This document shows, in pieces, positions 44,107-52,143 of a stretch of 64,000 nt of DNA (positions are counted from its first letter, which is position 1; every line of letters starts with the position of its first letter). The position numbers and the translations under genes were made by a program. The stretch spans positions 2,542,001 through 2,606,000 of the forward strand of contig NZ_CP033917.1 in NCBI RefSeq assembly GCF_003815655.1, written 5' to 3'. The notes beneath the pieces are model-generated. The model was not told the origin of the DNA. It did no database searches and saw only the letters and a list, made by a program, of their open reading frames with translations. Source of the stretch: Chryseobacterium sp. G0201. GTDB lineage: Bacteria; Bacteroidota; Bacteroidia; Flavobacteriales; Weeksellaceae.

Positions 44107-44913
44107 TTAATTATCTGAATCCTTTTGTTCTAATTTTTTAGCTTTAAGTTCTTCATCATAATTGTGTAGTACATTGAAATCTTCGGTCTGCTCAATGGCA
44201 GTCATTATTTTCAACAAAATTTCTGGTGCTTTTTCGTTGTCATAATCGATGTCTAGAGGTGCTTTAAATTCCATCGTAGGTTTTACGCCTGTTACCTTTA
44301 CGCGGAGACCTTTTTTATCAAACGCTCTTCTGAATCCGTTAATTTTGATCGGGATTACAATCGGGCGCTGATTTTTAACCAGTTTTGCCGTACCTCTTCT
44401 TCCTTGTGCAAAAGCCGATGTAGTACCTTGAGGGAAAGTAGCTACCCAGCCGTTGTCTAAGGCTTTCATAATATTATCAACCTCTGTAAGATCTACCATT
44501 CTGTTGACGTTCTGGCCTTCAGCTCTCCATGTTCTTTTTACGGTTACAGCGCCTGCAATTTTAAAAATTTTTGGAAGAATACCTTTATTCATGGTTTCTT
44601 CAGCTGCAACGTAGTAAAAGTCGATCTTTGGATTAAGCAGATAAATCGGGTTTTTTATAGTGTCTAAATATCCGTTGTTTACAGCACAGAAAGCGTGATA
44701 CATTGCTGCCACGTCTGCGAAATAAGTCTGGTGGTTACACACAAAAAGCACATTAGAATCCGGAAGATCCACAAGGTGTTCTGTACCGGTTATTTTCAAT
44801 TTATTAAAGCCATTGAATCTTCTGTAAGAAACAATTCCTAAAATAAAAATGATAAACCTTTTTAAAAAATAAGGTGTTCCGAATGCATCGGTGAAAATAT
44901 TTTTCTTCGCCAT
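44107..44913 (-). CDS. PlsC-like 1-acylglycerol-3-phosphate acyltransferase
   Basis: 268 residues. It has an N-terminal hydrophobic segment and the LPLAT core. The catalytic His is in LFVCNHQTYFADV, and the usual HX4D spacing is shifted: the Asp is the sixth residue after the His (HQTYFAD), and motif III reads FPQGTTSAF instead of FPEGTRS. It should transfer acyl groups to lysophosphatidic or related lipids. The altered motifs are likely a family trait in Bacteroidetes. A -7 box TAACTTTG at 44943-44936 overlaps the Nudix gene end. Confidence 0.85.
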   Translation of the reverse strand: MAKKNIFTDAFGTPYFLKRFIIFILGIVSYRRFNGFNKLKITGTEHLVDLPDSNVLFVCNHQTYFADVAAMYHAFCAVNNGYLDTIKNPIYLLNPKIDFYYVAAEETMNKGILPKIFKIAGAVTVKRTWRAEGQNVNRMVDLTEVDNIMKALDNGWVATFPQGTTSAFAQGRRGTAKLVKNQRPIVIPIKINGFRRAFDKKGLRVKVTGVKPTMEFKAPLDIDYDNEKAPEILLKIMTAIEQTEDFNVLHNYDEELKAKKLEQKDSDN

Positions 44914-44940
44914 TTTTTAATTAAACACGGTTGTGCAAAG

Positions 44941-45570
44941 TTACATTTTTTTCAACAACTGGCTGAATTCACTTAATATCATCGCTGTGGCTCCCCAGAT
45001 GATGTATCCGTTGAAATTGATGACCGGAACTTCATGTCCTCCTGCGCTTGGCAAAGCCATTATTTCAGGCTTATCGGGAAGATTTAGGAAGGAAGTGATG
45101 GGAAATTCAATGGTTTCTACCACCTCAGTATGTTGTAAAATGAAAGTAGGGTCTTTTTTGGTATAAGAAATATACGGATAAACGTAGAAATTACTTGGCG
45201 GAATGTAGATCGGAGACATTTCTCGTATGATTCTTACATAATGCTTTTCAATGCCTATTTCTTCCGAAGTCTCGCGAACGGCTGTTTCTGCAAAATCTTT
45301 ATCCATTTCCTCGCGTTTTCCGCCAGGTAAGGATATTTGTCCGCTATGTCTGTCTCTTTCGTTCTCGGTTCTTAATATTAATGGAAAATACCACTCATCA
45401 TCTTTAATGTACAAAATAATATTTACGGCAGCGAATTTTGGATTCTTGGCTAATACCTCATCATATGTAAAAACGGGACGTGAAGGAGGTGAAAAAACAC
45501 CATGAGCATGTTCTCCGGGTAGTTCAACACTTTTTATTTTTCGTAATAAATCTTTTCCAAAATTTTCCAT
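44941..45570 (-). CDS. Nudix hydrolase, CoA pyrophosphatase type
   Basis: 209 residues. The Nudix box GGKREEMDKDFAETAVRETSEEIG is intact except for Asp where the first Glu is usual, as is normal for the NudL family, and the preceding LRTENERDRHSGQISLPGG is the CoA-pyrophosphatase (UPF0035) signature. It cleaves CoA to 3',5'-ADP and 4'-phosphopantetheine. A -7 box TAAATTTG (45582-45575) lies 4 bases before the ATG, so the message is almost leaderless. Confidence 0.92.
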   Translation of the reverse strand: MENFGKDLLRKIKSVELPGEHAHGVFSPPSRPVFTYDEVLAKNPKFAAVNIILYIKDDEWYFPLILRTENERDRHSGQISLPGGKREEMDKDFAETAVRETSEEIGIEKHYVRIIREMSPIYIPPSNFYVYPYISYTKKDPTFILQHTEVVETIEFPITSFLNLPDKPEIMALPSAGGHEVPVINFNGYIIWGATAMILSEFSQLLKKM

Positions 45571-45715
45571 AGCTCAAATTTAGCAATATATACTGAAGAA
45601 AAGAAGAGACAAAAATGTTAATTAATGATAAAAGGATAGAAAAATAAGTAATGAATAATTGGTAATCAATAATAGATTTACATAAAACAATCCCCGTATT
45701 TATACGTAATTACTT

Positions 45716-45745
45716 ACCGTGATGATCAATAAACCGTAAACGGTT
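45716..45745. promoter_or_regulatory. Candidate regulator site upstream of curlin gene
   Basis: ACCGTGAT (45716-45723) is followed by the perfect inverted repeat AACCGT-AA-ACGGTT (45732-45745), about 85 bases upstream of the predicted transcription start. ACCGTGAT and ATAAACCGTRA recur upstream of the second curlin gene. Confidence 0.5.
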
Positions 45746-45817
45746 ACAAACAGTACTGTAATTAATGATTTTTAAAATTTGCCCTTTTGTAGTGGTTCGC
45801 CAGATTGCTTTAGCATC

Positions 45818-45825
45818 TACCTTTG
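45818..45825 (+). promoter_or_regulatory. -7 element of curlin operon
   Basis: TACCTTTG fits TAnnTTTG, 31 bases before the ATG 45857. It lies inside the longer frame that opens at 45779, so the longer start is wrong. Confidence 0.6.
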
Positions 45826-45856
45826 TCTCACTATTAACCAATTAATTTTTATTAAA

Positions 45857-46675
45857 ATGAAAAACTTTATAACAGGTGTGTTTACACTAATGGCCATGGG
45901 TTTTGCTTTTGCACAGGCAAATATTGATGTAACAACTCAAACTGGTAACTGGAACGTTGCTACCGTAGACCAAACAGGTTTAGTAAATATGAATACTCTA
46001 AATCAGGATGGAAATCGTAATACTGCCGATATAGATCAGGTTGGAGCTTTCAATACCAACACAGCAGAAAGTATCGGAAACAGAAACTCAATAGACGTAG
46101 ATCAATTGGGAATTGGGAACTCAAATGAAGTGAGCCAAACAGGAAACAGAAACTCTGCTACAACATGGCAGGTAGGGTTGATGAACATTACAGAACAAAC
46201 TCAGGTAGGAAGAAGAAATGAAGCTTCTTCAATTCAATTGGGTAGTGATAACTTTGCTTTCCAACTTCAGAATGGCAGAAGAAACGAAGCTTCTTCTATT
46301 CAGCTTGGGGATGATAACACGACTCTTCAGGTACAGCTAGGCAGAAGAAACGAAGCTACAGGAGTACAGGTTGGTGACGGAAATATTCTTATACAATACC
46401 AAGATGGAAACGATAATGTTGCAATGCATGGTCAAGTAGGTGATGATAACGTTGCAGTTGCTGTTCAAGAGGGTAATGGTAACACTGCAATGGGATTACA
46501 GTGGGGTTCAGACAACCAATTGTACCAACAACAGGATGGAGATGACAACACAGCTATCGATCTTCAAATGGGAGATAACAACTACGCTGCAATCACTCAA
46601 AGTGGTGATTCTAACATCCATTTAGGAGCTCAGGTAGGAAACAATAATACAATCATGGTTAATCAATCAAATTAG
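45857..46675 (+). CDS. csgA: Curlin, major amyloid subunit with 22 half-repeats
   Basis: 272 residues from 45857 (signal peptide MKNFITGVFTLMAMGFAFAQ). The mature part is made of 22 consecutive units of about 11 residues with the curlin core xQxGxxN (TQTGNWN, DQTGLVN, NQDGNRN and so on, to AQVGNNN), each an amyloid strand-loop-strand half. E. coli CsgA has ten such halves. It is the expected structural subunit of curli fibres, secreted through CsgG. Two repeats are near-identical at the DNA level (GAAACGAAGCTTCTTC), suggesting recent expansion. A terminator follows, so it can be made in excess over the downstream genes. Confidence 0.92.
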   Translation: MKNFITGVFTLMAMGFAFAQANIDVTTQTGNWNVATVDQTGLVNMNTLNQDGNRNTADIDQVGAFNTNTAESIGNRNSIDVDQLGIGNSNEVSQTGNRNSATTWQVGLMNITEQTQVGRRNEASSIQLGSDNFAFQLQNGRRNEASSIQLGDDNTTLQVQLGRRNEATGVQVGDGNILIQYQDGNDNVAMHGQVGDDNVAVAVQEGNGNTAMGLQWGSDNQLYQQQDGDDNTAIDLQMGDNNYAAITQSGDSNIHLGAQVGNNNTIMVNQSN

Positions 46676-46700
46676 GAAAAGTACATTACAGATCAACACG

Positions 46701-46726
46701 GAGAGGCTGAGGCCTCTCTTTTTTTG
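46701..46726 (+). terminator. Terminator after major curlin gene
   Basis: Stem GAGAGGC / GCCTCTC with a 4-base loop and a T run. Probably partial, limiting the downstream csg genes relative to the main subunit. Confidence 0.8.
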
Positions 46727-46757
46727 TTTAAAAGTTTCAATAATTTTAAAACGTAAC

Positions 46758-46770
46758 CATAAACCGTGAT
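46758..46770. promoter_or_regulatory. Candidate regulator site upstream of minor curlin
   Basis: CATAAACCGTGAT contains both ATAAACCGTRA and ACCGTGAT, the words found upstream of the major curlin. About 75 bases before the minor curlin ATG. Confidence 0.45.
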
Positions 46771-46841
46771 TTTTCAACTGTAACGGGTAAGTGTGTTTTA
46801 TAGAGCGCTGTAATCCAGTAACTTTAATAAAAATTAATACC

Positions 46842-47240
46842 ATGTTTAAATTGTCGTGGAGTGTCTTCACACTTCTCATTTTCTTGTCTGTGAAATCACA
46901 GCAGATCGATTGGGATCGCATCAACAGCAATACTGTTCTTAATGTTATTACCGGACAGAATCCTGATCAGGCGATGTCTTATTCCAATATGATTCAGATG
47001 GGTGATGCCAATAATGCTGAACTTTCTCTTAATGCTAAAACAAATATTTCGGTAAAACAATTGGGAGATTACAACAGCCTTTACTTTAATAATTCATTTA
47101 CTGATACTGCAACCAAGACAGCTATTACAACGCAGGGAAACAACAATATTATTGATGTTACCGGAAGTAACAGTATTTCGGATGACCTTCAAATACAGGT
47201 GAAAGGAGACAATAAAACGATTTTCATGAGAAACTATTAA
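46842..47240 (+). CDS. csgB: Minor curlin / nucleator-like protein
   Basis: 132 residues from ATG 46842 (signal peptide to KSQQ). The C-terminal two thirds have loose curlin repeats (IQMGDANNAELSLN, VKQLGDYNSLYFNN, TTQGNNNIIDVTGSN, VKGDNKTIF) with the same Gln-Gly-Asn pattern but less regular than in the main subunit, as in CsgB nucleators. The upstream frame to 46791 lacks a signal peptide and starts before the curlin signal, so 46842 is preferred. Identity as CsgB is inference from position and repeat type. Confidence 0.78.
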   Translation: MFKLSWSVFTLLIFLSVKSQQIDWDRINSNTVLNVITGQNPDQAMSYSNMIQMGDANNAELSLNAKTNISVKQLGDYNSLYFNNSFTDTATKTAITTQGNNNIIDVTGSNSISDDLQIQVKGDNKTIFMRNY

Positions 47241-47247
47241 AACCCAA

Positions 47248-47979
47248 ATGATGAAAAATTTTTATTCTTTGATTTTGTGTTCTTTTATTTTCCTGTCTGT
47301 TTTGATTAGCGGACAGGAAGATAAAAAAATCAATGCAAAAATTGAAAGTAAAATAATGGAGGGGCAAATCAATCTGAAAGCTGTGGTCACCAATAATACC
47401 ACCATCTATAAAGAACTAAATTATCTCTTGGTTTCTATTAAAAAAGGGAACGGCGGAAATCTTTCAAACAATCAGCAAAGCGGAAAATTTTCTATTAATC
47501 CGAATGAAACAAAAGTATTATCTGAGATTAATGTTAATCTTGAAAAAAAAGATGCTTTAAAAGTTTTTCTTTATGTAAAAGATGAAGAAACTCAAAAATT
47601 AATAGCCAAAGACAGCCTTGAACTTAATAATGATTCATTTAAAAAGAAAGTGAGTAAAGTAGAAGAAGATGTTGTTTTTGAATTAAAAGGGTTAACGATC
47701 GATGAAACCAAAAGCAAAGTAGGAAAAGATTTTTATGATTTTTTTTACCTTCAATACAGCCAGCTTCCTGATAAAAGCAATTCAGCCATTACAATCTCAG
47801 AACTTCCCGGCCGTGGAACCAACGGACAAATTAATATCGAAATCGATGATAAAGTAGTTTACAGTTTTATGACCAATCCAAGCGAAGATTATCTTAAAGA
47901 ACAATTAACGAATAGTTTAAAATACATCAAAGAATTTAATGCAAAGAAAAACCTTATAAAAAATGAATTTATATACTAA
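47248..47979 (+). CDS. csgE: CsgH-like/CsgE fusion, curli secretion accessory protein
   Basis: 243 residues with a signal peptide (to SGQE, residue about 23). Residues about 24-130 are an Ig-like beta domain (AKIESKIMEGQINLKAVVTN, YLLVSIKKGNGGN) resembling the curli inhibitor/chaperone CsgH; about 145-243 are CsgE-like (LTIDETKSKVGKDFYDFFYLQYS, ITISELPGRGTNG, QLTNSLKYIKEFNAK). In E. coli CsgE is separate and caps CsgG to target curlins. Fusing a curlin-binding chaperone to the cap would couple the two jobs. Co-linear with csgF and csgG. Confidence 0.82.
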   Translation: MMKNFYSLILCSFIFLSVLISGQEDKKINAKIESKIMEGQINLKAVVTNNTTIYKELNYLLVSIKKGNGGNLSNNQQSGKFSINPNETKVLSEINVNLEKKDALKVFLYVKDEETQKLIAKDSLELNNDSFKKKVSKVEEDVVFELKGLTIDETKSKVGKDFYDFFYLQYSQLPDKSNSAITISELPGRGTNGQINIEIDDKVVYSFMTNPSEDYLKEQLTNSLKYIKEFNAKKNLIKNEFIY

Positions 47980-47990
47980 AAACGTCCGCC

Positions 47991-48401
47991 ATGAAAACTT
48001 TAATATTTATTTTGACTTTTTTTGCAGGGATCTTCCTCGGTAAATCTCAGCAACTCGTCTATAAACCGGTAAATCCTGCATTTGGGGGAGATACATTTAA
48101 TTACCAGTGGCTTTTAAGTTCGGCAAACGCTCAAAATCAATTTGATGAAAAAAATGATTACGGTAATCTGCTGGATAATTTAAATTCTGTTGACGGTTTC
48201 AGCCAAAGTCTTAACCGACAGGTTTTGAGTGAATTGTCCAGAAAATTGTTTGAAGATCAGTTCGGAGAGGGAAGTATTCAGCCCGGCAATTACCTTTTTG
48301 GGTCATTGTACTTACAGGTTACAACTACCGCTCAAGGACTTTTAATAAATATTTTGGATACCAGCACTGGCGATCAGTCCGAGATCGTAATTCCAAAATA
48401 A
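47991..48401 (+). CDS. csgF: CsgF, curli assembly factor
   Basis: 136 residues, signal peptide (to GKSQQ). It has the strong CsgF N-terminus QQLVYKPVNPAFGGDTFNYQ that in E. coli CsgF forms a constriction inside the CsgG pore, followed by SSANAQNQF and the C-terminal domain. It links the secretion channel to the surface curlin nucleator. Confidence 0.95.
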   Translation: MKTLIFILTFFAGIFLGKSQQLVYKPVNPAFGGDTFNYQWLLSSANAQNQFDEKNDYGNLLDNLNSVDGFSQSLNRQVLSELSRKLFEDQFGEGSIQPGNYLFGSLYLQVTTTAQGLLINILDTSTGDQSEIVIPK

Positions 48402-48433
48402 AATAAAAAAGTAACTAAAAAACCAAACTTACC

Positions 48434-49798
48434 ATGAGAGCTTACACTTACACCAGAATTTTTTTCTGTGCCGTCATGTTGTGTGTCGTACAGGCGTGCA
48501 GCTCGTTATTCGGATTGCCGTCCAATCCCGAAAAATCTACGATGGGAGAGAACACCTCTTACACCGCAGAATTGAAAAATTTACCCTTACCTAAAGAGAA
48601 AATCGTTATCGGTGTTTATAAATTCAGGGATCAGACAGGGCAGTATAAGCCTTCTGAAAACGGAAATAACTGGAGCACCGCTGTTCCACAAGGAACCACG
48701 ACCATTTTAATTAAAGCTTTGGAAGACAGCAAGTGGTTTATCCCGATCGAAAGAGAAAATATAGCCAATCTTCTGAACGAAAGACAGATTATCAGATCCA
48801 CAAGACAGGAATATTTAAAAGATGCCGAAAAAAACAGCCAGGCTTTACCACCACTCTTGTATGCCGGAATTCTTCTGGAAGGTGGTGTGATTTCCTATGA
48901 CAGTAATATTATGACCGGAGGATTGGGCGCCAGATATTTTGGAATTGGAGCTTCAACTCAATACCGACAAGACAGAATTACCATTTATCTTCGAGCTGTT
49001 TCTACGTTGAATGGAGAAATCTTAAAAACAGTTTACACCTCAAAAACCATTCTTTCTACAAGCGTCAACGGAAGTTTTTTCAGATATATTGATACTGAAA
49101 GATTATTGGAAGCTGAGGTTGGAATGACGCAAAACGAACCCGTTCAGCTTGCCGTATCCGAGGCCATCGAAAAATCTGTAAAATCATTGATTGTTGAAGG
49201 TATCAGAGATAAAATATGGGGAAAAGCAGTTGATAATACCGTAGATTATCAGGCTTTGATCGATAATTATAACAGGGAACAGGATCAAAATCAAAATAGA
49301 GCCATCGGAAATAGATATCCGGATAATCAAAGAGGAAAATTCTCGATTTTTGCTCAGGCTGAGGGACAAAAAATAAAAGATGATTACATTAATCCTAAAA
49401 TGAATATTGGCGGAAAATTAGGCTTTAAATATTTTATAAGTCCAAATTTCAATGTTGAGGTTAGTGGGAATTATTTCACGTTGGAAAATGAAAATATTGT
49501 TAAAAGAAATTATTTCGTTCCCGAAGTTAACCTTGAATATCTGATTTTTCCTAAATATAAATTCACTCCTTACATCTATGGAGGTCTTGGAGCGATGTAT
49601 TCTGAGTTTAAACCTAATTACAAAGGCCAGGCAGGAGGCGGATTAGAATATCTGATTGATAAAAATGTTGCTGTAAGAGCTTCAGCACAATATGATTTGG
49701 GTTTTAAAGATAATTGGGAAGGTTTGGTGAACGGTAAAAGGAAAGATCAGGCGCTGCGATTTGCGCTGGGAATCAACTTTTACATTGGTAACAAATAA
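48434..49798 (+). CDS. csgG: CsgG, curli secretion channel lipoprotein, with C-terminal barrel-like domain
   Basis: 454 residues, against 277 for E. coli CsgG. Lipobox VVQAC (Cys22), then the CsgG core: ENTSYTAELKNLPLPKEKIVIGVYKFRDQTGQYKPS, KALEDSKWFIPIERENIANLLNER, the pore segment and LAVSEAIEKSVKSLIVEGI. From about residue 300 an extra region (GKFSIFAQAEGQKIKDDYIN, LGFKYFISPNFNVEVSGNYF, YIYGGLGAMYSEFKPNY, LRFALGINFYIG) has alternating aromatic strands and a Phe/Lys end resembling OmpA-like eight-strand barrels. It may anchor or wrap the channel in the outer membrane. Confidence 0.92.
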   Translation: MRAYTYTRIFFCAVMLCVVQACSSLFGLPSNPEKSTMGENTSYTAELKNLPLPKEKIVIGVYKFRDQTGQYKPSENGNNWSTAVPQGTTTILIKALEDSKWFIPIERENIANLLNERQIIRSTRQEYLKDAEKNSQALPPLLYAGILLEGGVISYDSNIMTGGLGARYFGIGASTQYRQDRITIYLRAVSTLNGEILKTVYTSKTILSTSVNGSFFRYIDTERLLEAEVGMTQNEPVQLAVSEAIEKSVKSLIVEGIRDKIWGKAVDNTVDYQALIDNYNREQDQNQNRAIGNRYPDNQRGKFSIFAQAEGQKIKDDYINPKMNIGGKLGFKYFISPNFNVEVSGNYFTLENENIVKRNYFVPEVNLEYLIFPKYKFTPYIYGGLGAMYSEFKPNYKGQAGGGLEYLIDKNVAVRASAQYDLGFKDNWEGLVNGKRKDQALRFALGINFYIGNK

Positions 49799-49809
49799 AA
49801 ACATAAACT

Positions 49810-51321
49810 ATGAAAACTTTAATACAATTAATCAGCATAATCATCCTTTCTGTTTGTTTATTTTCCTGTAATGAGGAGCTTGTAGATCAGGCTCAGACAG
49901 GAGTTTTAAAAGGAAAAGTGGTGAAAAGAGGAACCAACGAACCTATTGCCAATGTGAAGATCTTCACAGCGCCAACAACGCAAACCGTTTTTAGCGGAAC
50001 AGATGGTTCTTTTGAAATAGCAAGCATGCCTGTGGGCAATTATTCTGTAAAAGCAGAATTGTCCGGTTATCTTACCAATTTTCAGGCAGTTAATGTACAG
50101 AACCAGAATCAGGTCGTGACCGTAGTTTTTGAAATGGACGATGACGAATCATTAAATTCTCCACCCACAACACCAGTATTGCTAAGTCCGGTAGACAACG
50201 CGGTGAACCAGCCTCTGAGTGTGGAATTGACATGGAATGCCACCGATCCCGATACGGCAGATGTTTTGAAATATAGTTTAACAATTAAAAATAATCTTGA
50301 CACTAACGTGATTCAGGTTAATGATTTGACGGCGAAACATTATTCGCTTTCAAATTTGAAGTTTGGTGTAAGTTACTTCTGGCAGGTGTCTGTTTCGGAC
50401 GGCATTCACCAGCCAGTTTTAAGTGCTATTGGCAAATTTACCACCAATACGGTTCCCTCTAACCGTTATCATTATGTTCAGAAACAAAACGGAAATCTGG
50501 TTATTATGTCAAGTGATGCAGCAGGAAATAATTTCCAATTTACGAATTCGTCCTACAATAGCTGGCGACCACGAAAAAATAATAATGCCGGATTAATCGC
50601 TTTTTTAAGGACAGAAGGCGGAAGCGCGCATCTTTACACAGCAAATCCTGATGGTTCCAATTTATTTAAAGTAACATCGGTTCCTGCAGCAGGTTTTAAT
50701 AATTTTGAAATGGATTTTTCATGGAGTACGAACGGGCAGGAGCTTATTTACTCGAATTTTAATAAATTATATAAAATTAATAAAGACGGAAGCGGACTGA
50801 CGCTCATCTACACAACTCCCGACGGAAGTATGATCTCAGAATGCGACTGGAGCTATGACGGCAGTAAAATAGCTTTAAAAACCAATGATTTCAACGGTTA
50901 TAATGTGAAAATTTATATTGTTGATATGGTAGGAAGCGTTGTAAAAACCATTCTCACCGGAGTTGCCGGAGCTGCCGGAGGTCTGAATTTCTCCGTTGAC
51001 GGACAATTGTTGCTCTACACAAAAGATGTTTCTGCCTATCAGGACGGAAGCGGAAATTACCGCCAGCTTGATTCGCGTATTTTCATCTATAATTTAGCAA
51101 CAAATACAACAATCGATATTTCTACCGAAAGCGATAAACCGTTAGGAACAAACGATCTTGATCCTAGATTTTCGCCTAATAATGCACAAGTTATTTTCAT
51201 GAATACTTCTAATGATAACGTTTCCCAGAAAAACGTTATGACTATTGATCTGAGCAGTTCTATGACAGATCTTGTAAGAACTGCTCTTTTCAGTAATGCC
51301 GAAATGCCGGACTATGAGTAA
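49810..51321 (+). CDS. Lipoprotein with carboxypeptidase-regulatory, Fn3-like and beta-propeller regions
   Basis: 503 residues. Lipobox LFSC (Cys20). Residues about 30-108 are a carboxypeptidase-regulatory-like domain (GVLKGKVVKRGTNEPIANVKI, TDGSFEIASMPVGNYSV), about 120-215 an Fn3-like domain (SPPTTPVLLSPVDNAVNQPL, VSYFWQVSVSDG), and about 225-490 a TolB-like propeller of WD40/PD40 units (NPDGSNLFKVTSVP, SWSTNGQELIYS, DWSYDGSKIALK). It follows csgG by 12 bases and ends the operon, so it is probably a curli-locus accessory on the cell surface; the role is unknown. Confidence 0.85.
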   Translation: MKTLIQLISIIILSVCLFSCNEELVDQAQTGVLKGKVVKRGTNEPIANVKIFTAPTTQTVFSGTDGSFEIASMPVGNYSVKAELSGYLTNFQAVNVQNQNQVVTVVFEMDDDESLNSPPTTPVLLSPVDNAVNQPLSVELTWNATDPDTADVLKYSLTIKNNLDTNVIQVNDLTAKHYSLSNLKFGVSYFWQVSVSDGIHQPVLSAIGKFTTNTVPSNRYHYVQKQNGNLVIMSSDAAGNNFQFTNSSYNSWRPRKNNNAGLIAFLRTEGGSAHLYTANPDGSNLFKVTSVPAAGFNNFEMDFSWSTNGQELIYSNFNKLYKINKDGSGLTLIYTTPDGSMISECDWSYDGSKIALKTNDFNGYNVKIYIVDMVGSVVKTILTGVAGAAGGLNFSVDGQLLLYTKDVSAYQDGSGNYRQLDSRIFIYNLATNTTIDISTESDKPLGTNDLDPRFSPNNAQVIFMNTSNDNVSQKNVMTIDLSSSMTDLVRTALFSNAEMPDYE

Positions 51322-51329
51322 CGACTAAT

Positions 51330-51415
51330 GAAAAGTGAATTGTGAAAAGTGAATTTTGCTGAGCAAGTGAATGCTGAATTTTAGAAATTGACAATTCACT
51401 ATTCCCCATTCAAAC
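51330..51415. repeat. Dispersed repeat family C, copy 3
   Basis: GTGAATTGTGAAAAGTGAAT to GACAATTCACTATTC, with TTGCTGAGCAAGTGAAT in the middle. Diverged from copies 1 and 2; follows the end of the curli operon. Confidence 0.55.
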
Positions 51416-51438
51416 CTAGATTTTTTTCATATATTAAA

Positions 51439-51468
51439 AAATTCCAAACCCCGTAAGGTTTGGAATTT
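51439..51468. terminator. Bidirectional terminator of curli operon and regulator
   Basis: Perfect 12-bp stem AAATTCCAAACC / GGTTTGGAATTT with a 6-base loop, between convergent stops. Confidence 0.85.
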
Positions 51469-51492
51469 CTGGTTAATTAGTTTGGGTAGTGA

Positions 51493-52143
51493 TCAGTCGA
51501 TCATATGATTTTCAAGTGCATATTTTACAACGCCTACAGAATTTTTTACATTTAATTTAAGGAGAATTCTTTTGCGGTGGGTTTCTACGGTATTGATACT
51601 TATGAAAAGTTTTTCGCAGATATCTTTACTGCTGAGGCCGTCGCAAATGAGTTTTAAAATTTCCATTTCGCGTCTTGTAAGAGGATCTTTGATCTGAAGC
51701 CTTTTTTGAGCCTGCTCACTGCTGATAAAATTGATCATTCTGTCTTTTGCGTGATCACAAATATAAATTTCGTTAAGCAGAAGAGCCTGAATAGATTTTA
51801 TAAACTCGTCATATCTGCTGTTTTTATCAAGATAACTTTTAATTCCTTTGTTAAAAAGTTTTCTTATATCTACAATATCATAGCTGTTGCCAATGACAAT
51901 AATTTTTATGTTTTTATTTTCTGAGGTTATGCTTTCTACAGATTTATAAAGTTCTGTAAGCATAAGCATGTTTGAACTTATCATGAGAAATTCGGGTGGC
52001 TCCTTTTTTAATTGTATTGATAATGCTTCGTAGCAGTTGAATACGTCAATGGAGTTAAAAATTTTACTTTGGGTAAGTAATTTTGATAAACCTTCTGTGT
52101 ACAATACAGGCTCATCAAAAATAGTTAATCTAGGTTTCATCAT
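51493..52143 (-). CDS. LuxR-family regulator with degenerate receiver, CsgD-like
   Basis: 216 residues. The C-terminal GerE/LuxR helix-turn-helix is intact (LTRREMEILKLICDGLSSKD, ISINTVETHRKRILLKLNV). The N-terminal receiver-like domain keeps Asp10 but has Ser56 where the phospho-acceptor Asp belongs (FLMISSNM). CsgD of E. coli, the curli regulator, is likewise a LuxR protein with a non-standard receiver, and this gene adjoins a full csg locus, so it is the obvious candidate regulator. It is not necessarily a CsgD orthologue. Confidence 0.85.
   Translation of the reverse strand: MMKPRLTIFDEPVLYTEGLSKLLTQSKIFNSIDVFNCYEALSIQLKKEPPEFLMISSNMLMLTELYKSVESITSENKNIKIIVIGNSYDIVDIRKLFNKGIKSYLDKNSRYDEFIKSIQALLLNEIYICDHAKDRMINFISSEQAQKRLQIKDPLTRREMEILKLICDGLSSKDICEKLFISINTVETHRKRILLKLNVKNSVGVVKYALENHMID

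Noticed and set aside
45779..45856. Longer start for the curlin gene
   Set aside because: The extension has no signal peptide and covers the -7 box TACCTTTG; 45857 gives a clean signal peptide.
45857..46675. CRISPR-like array
   Set aside because: The short tandem DNA repeats encode curlin xQxGxxN units in frame with no unique spacers.
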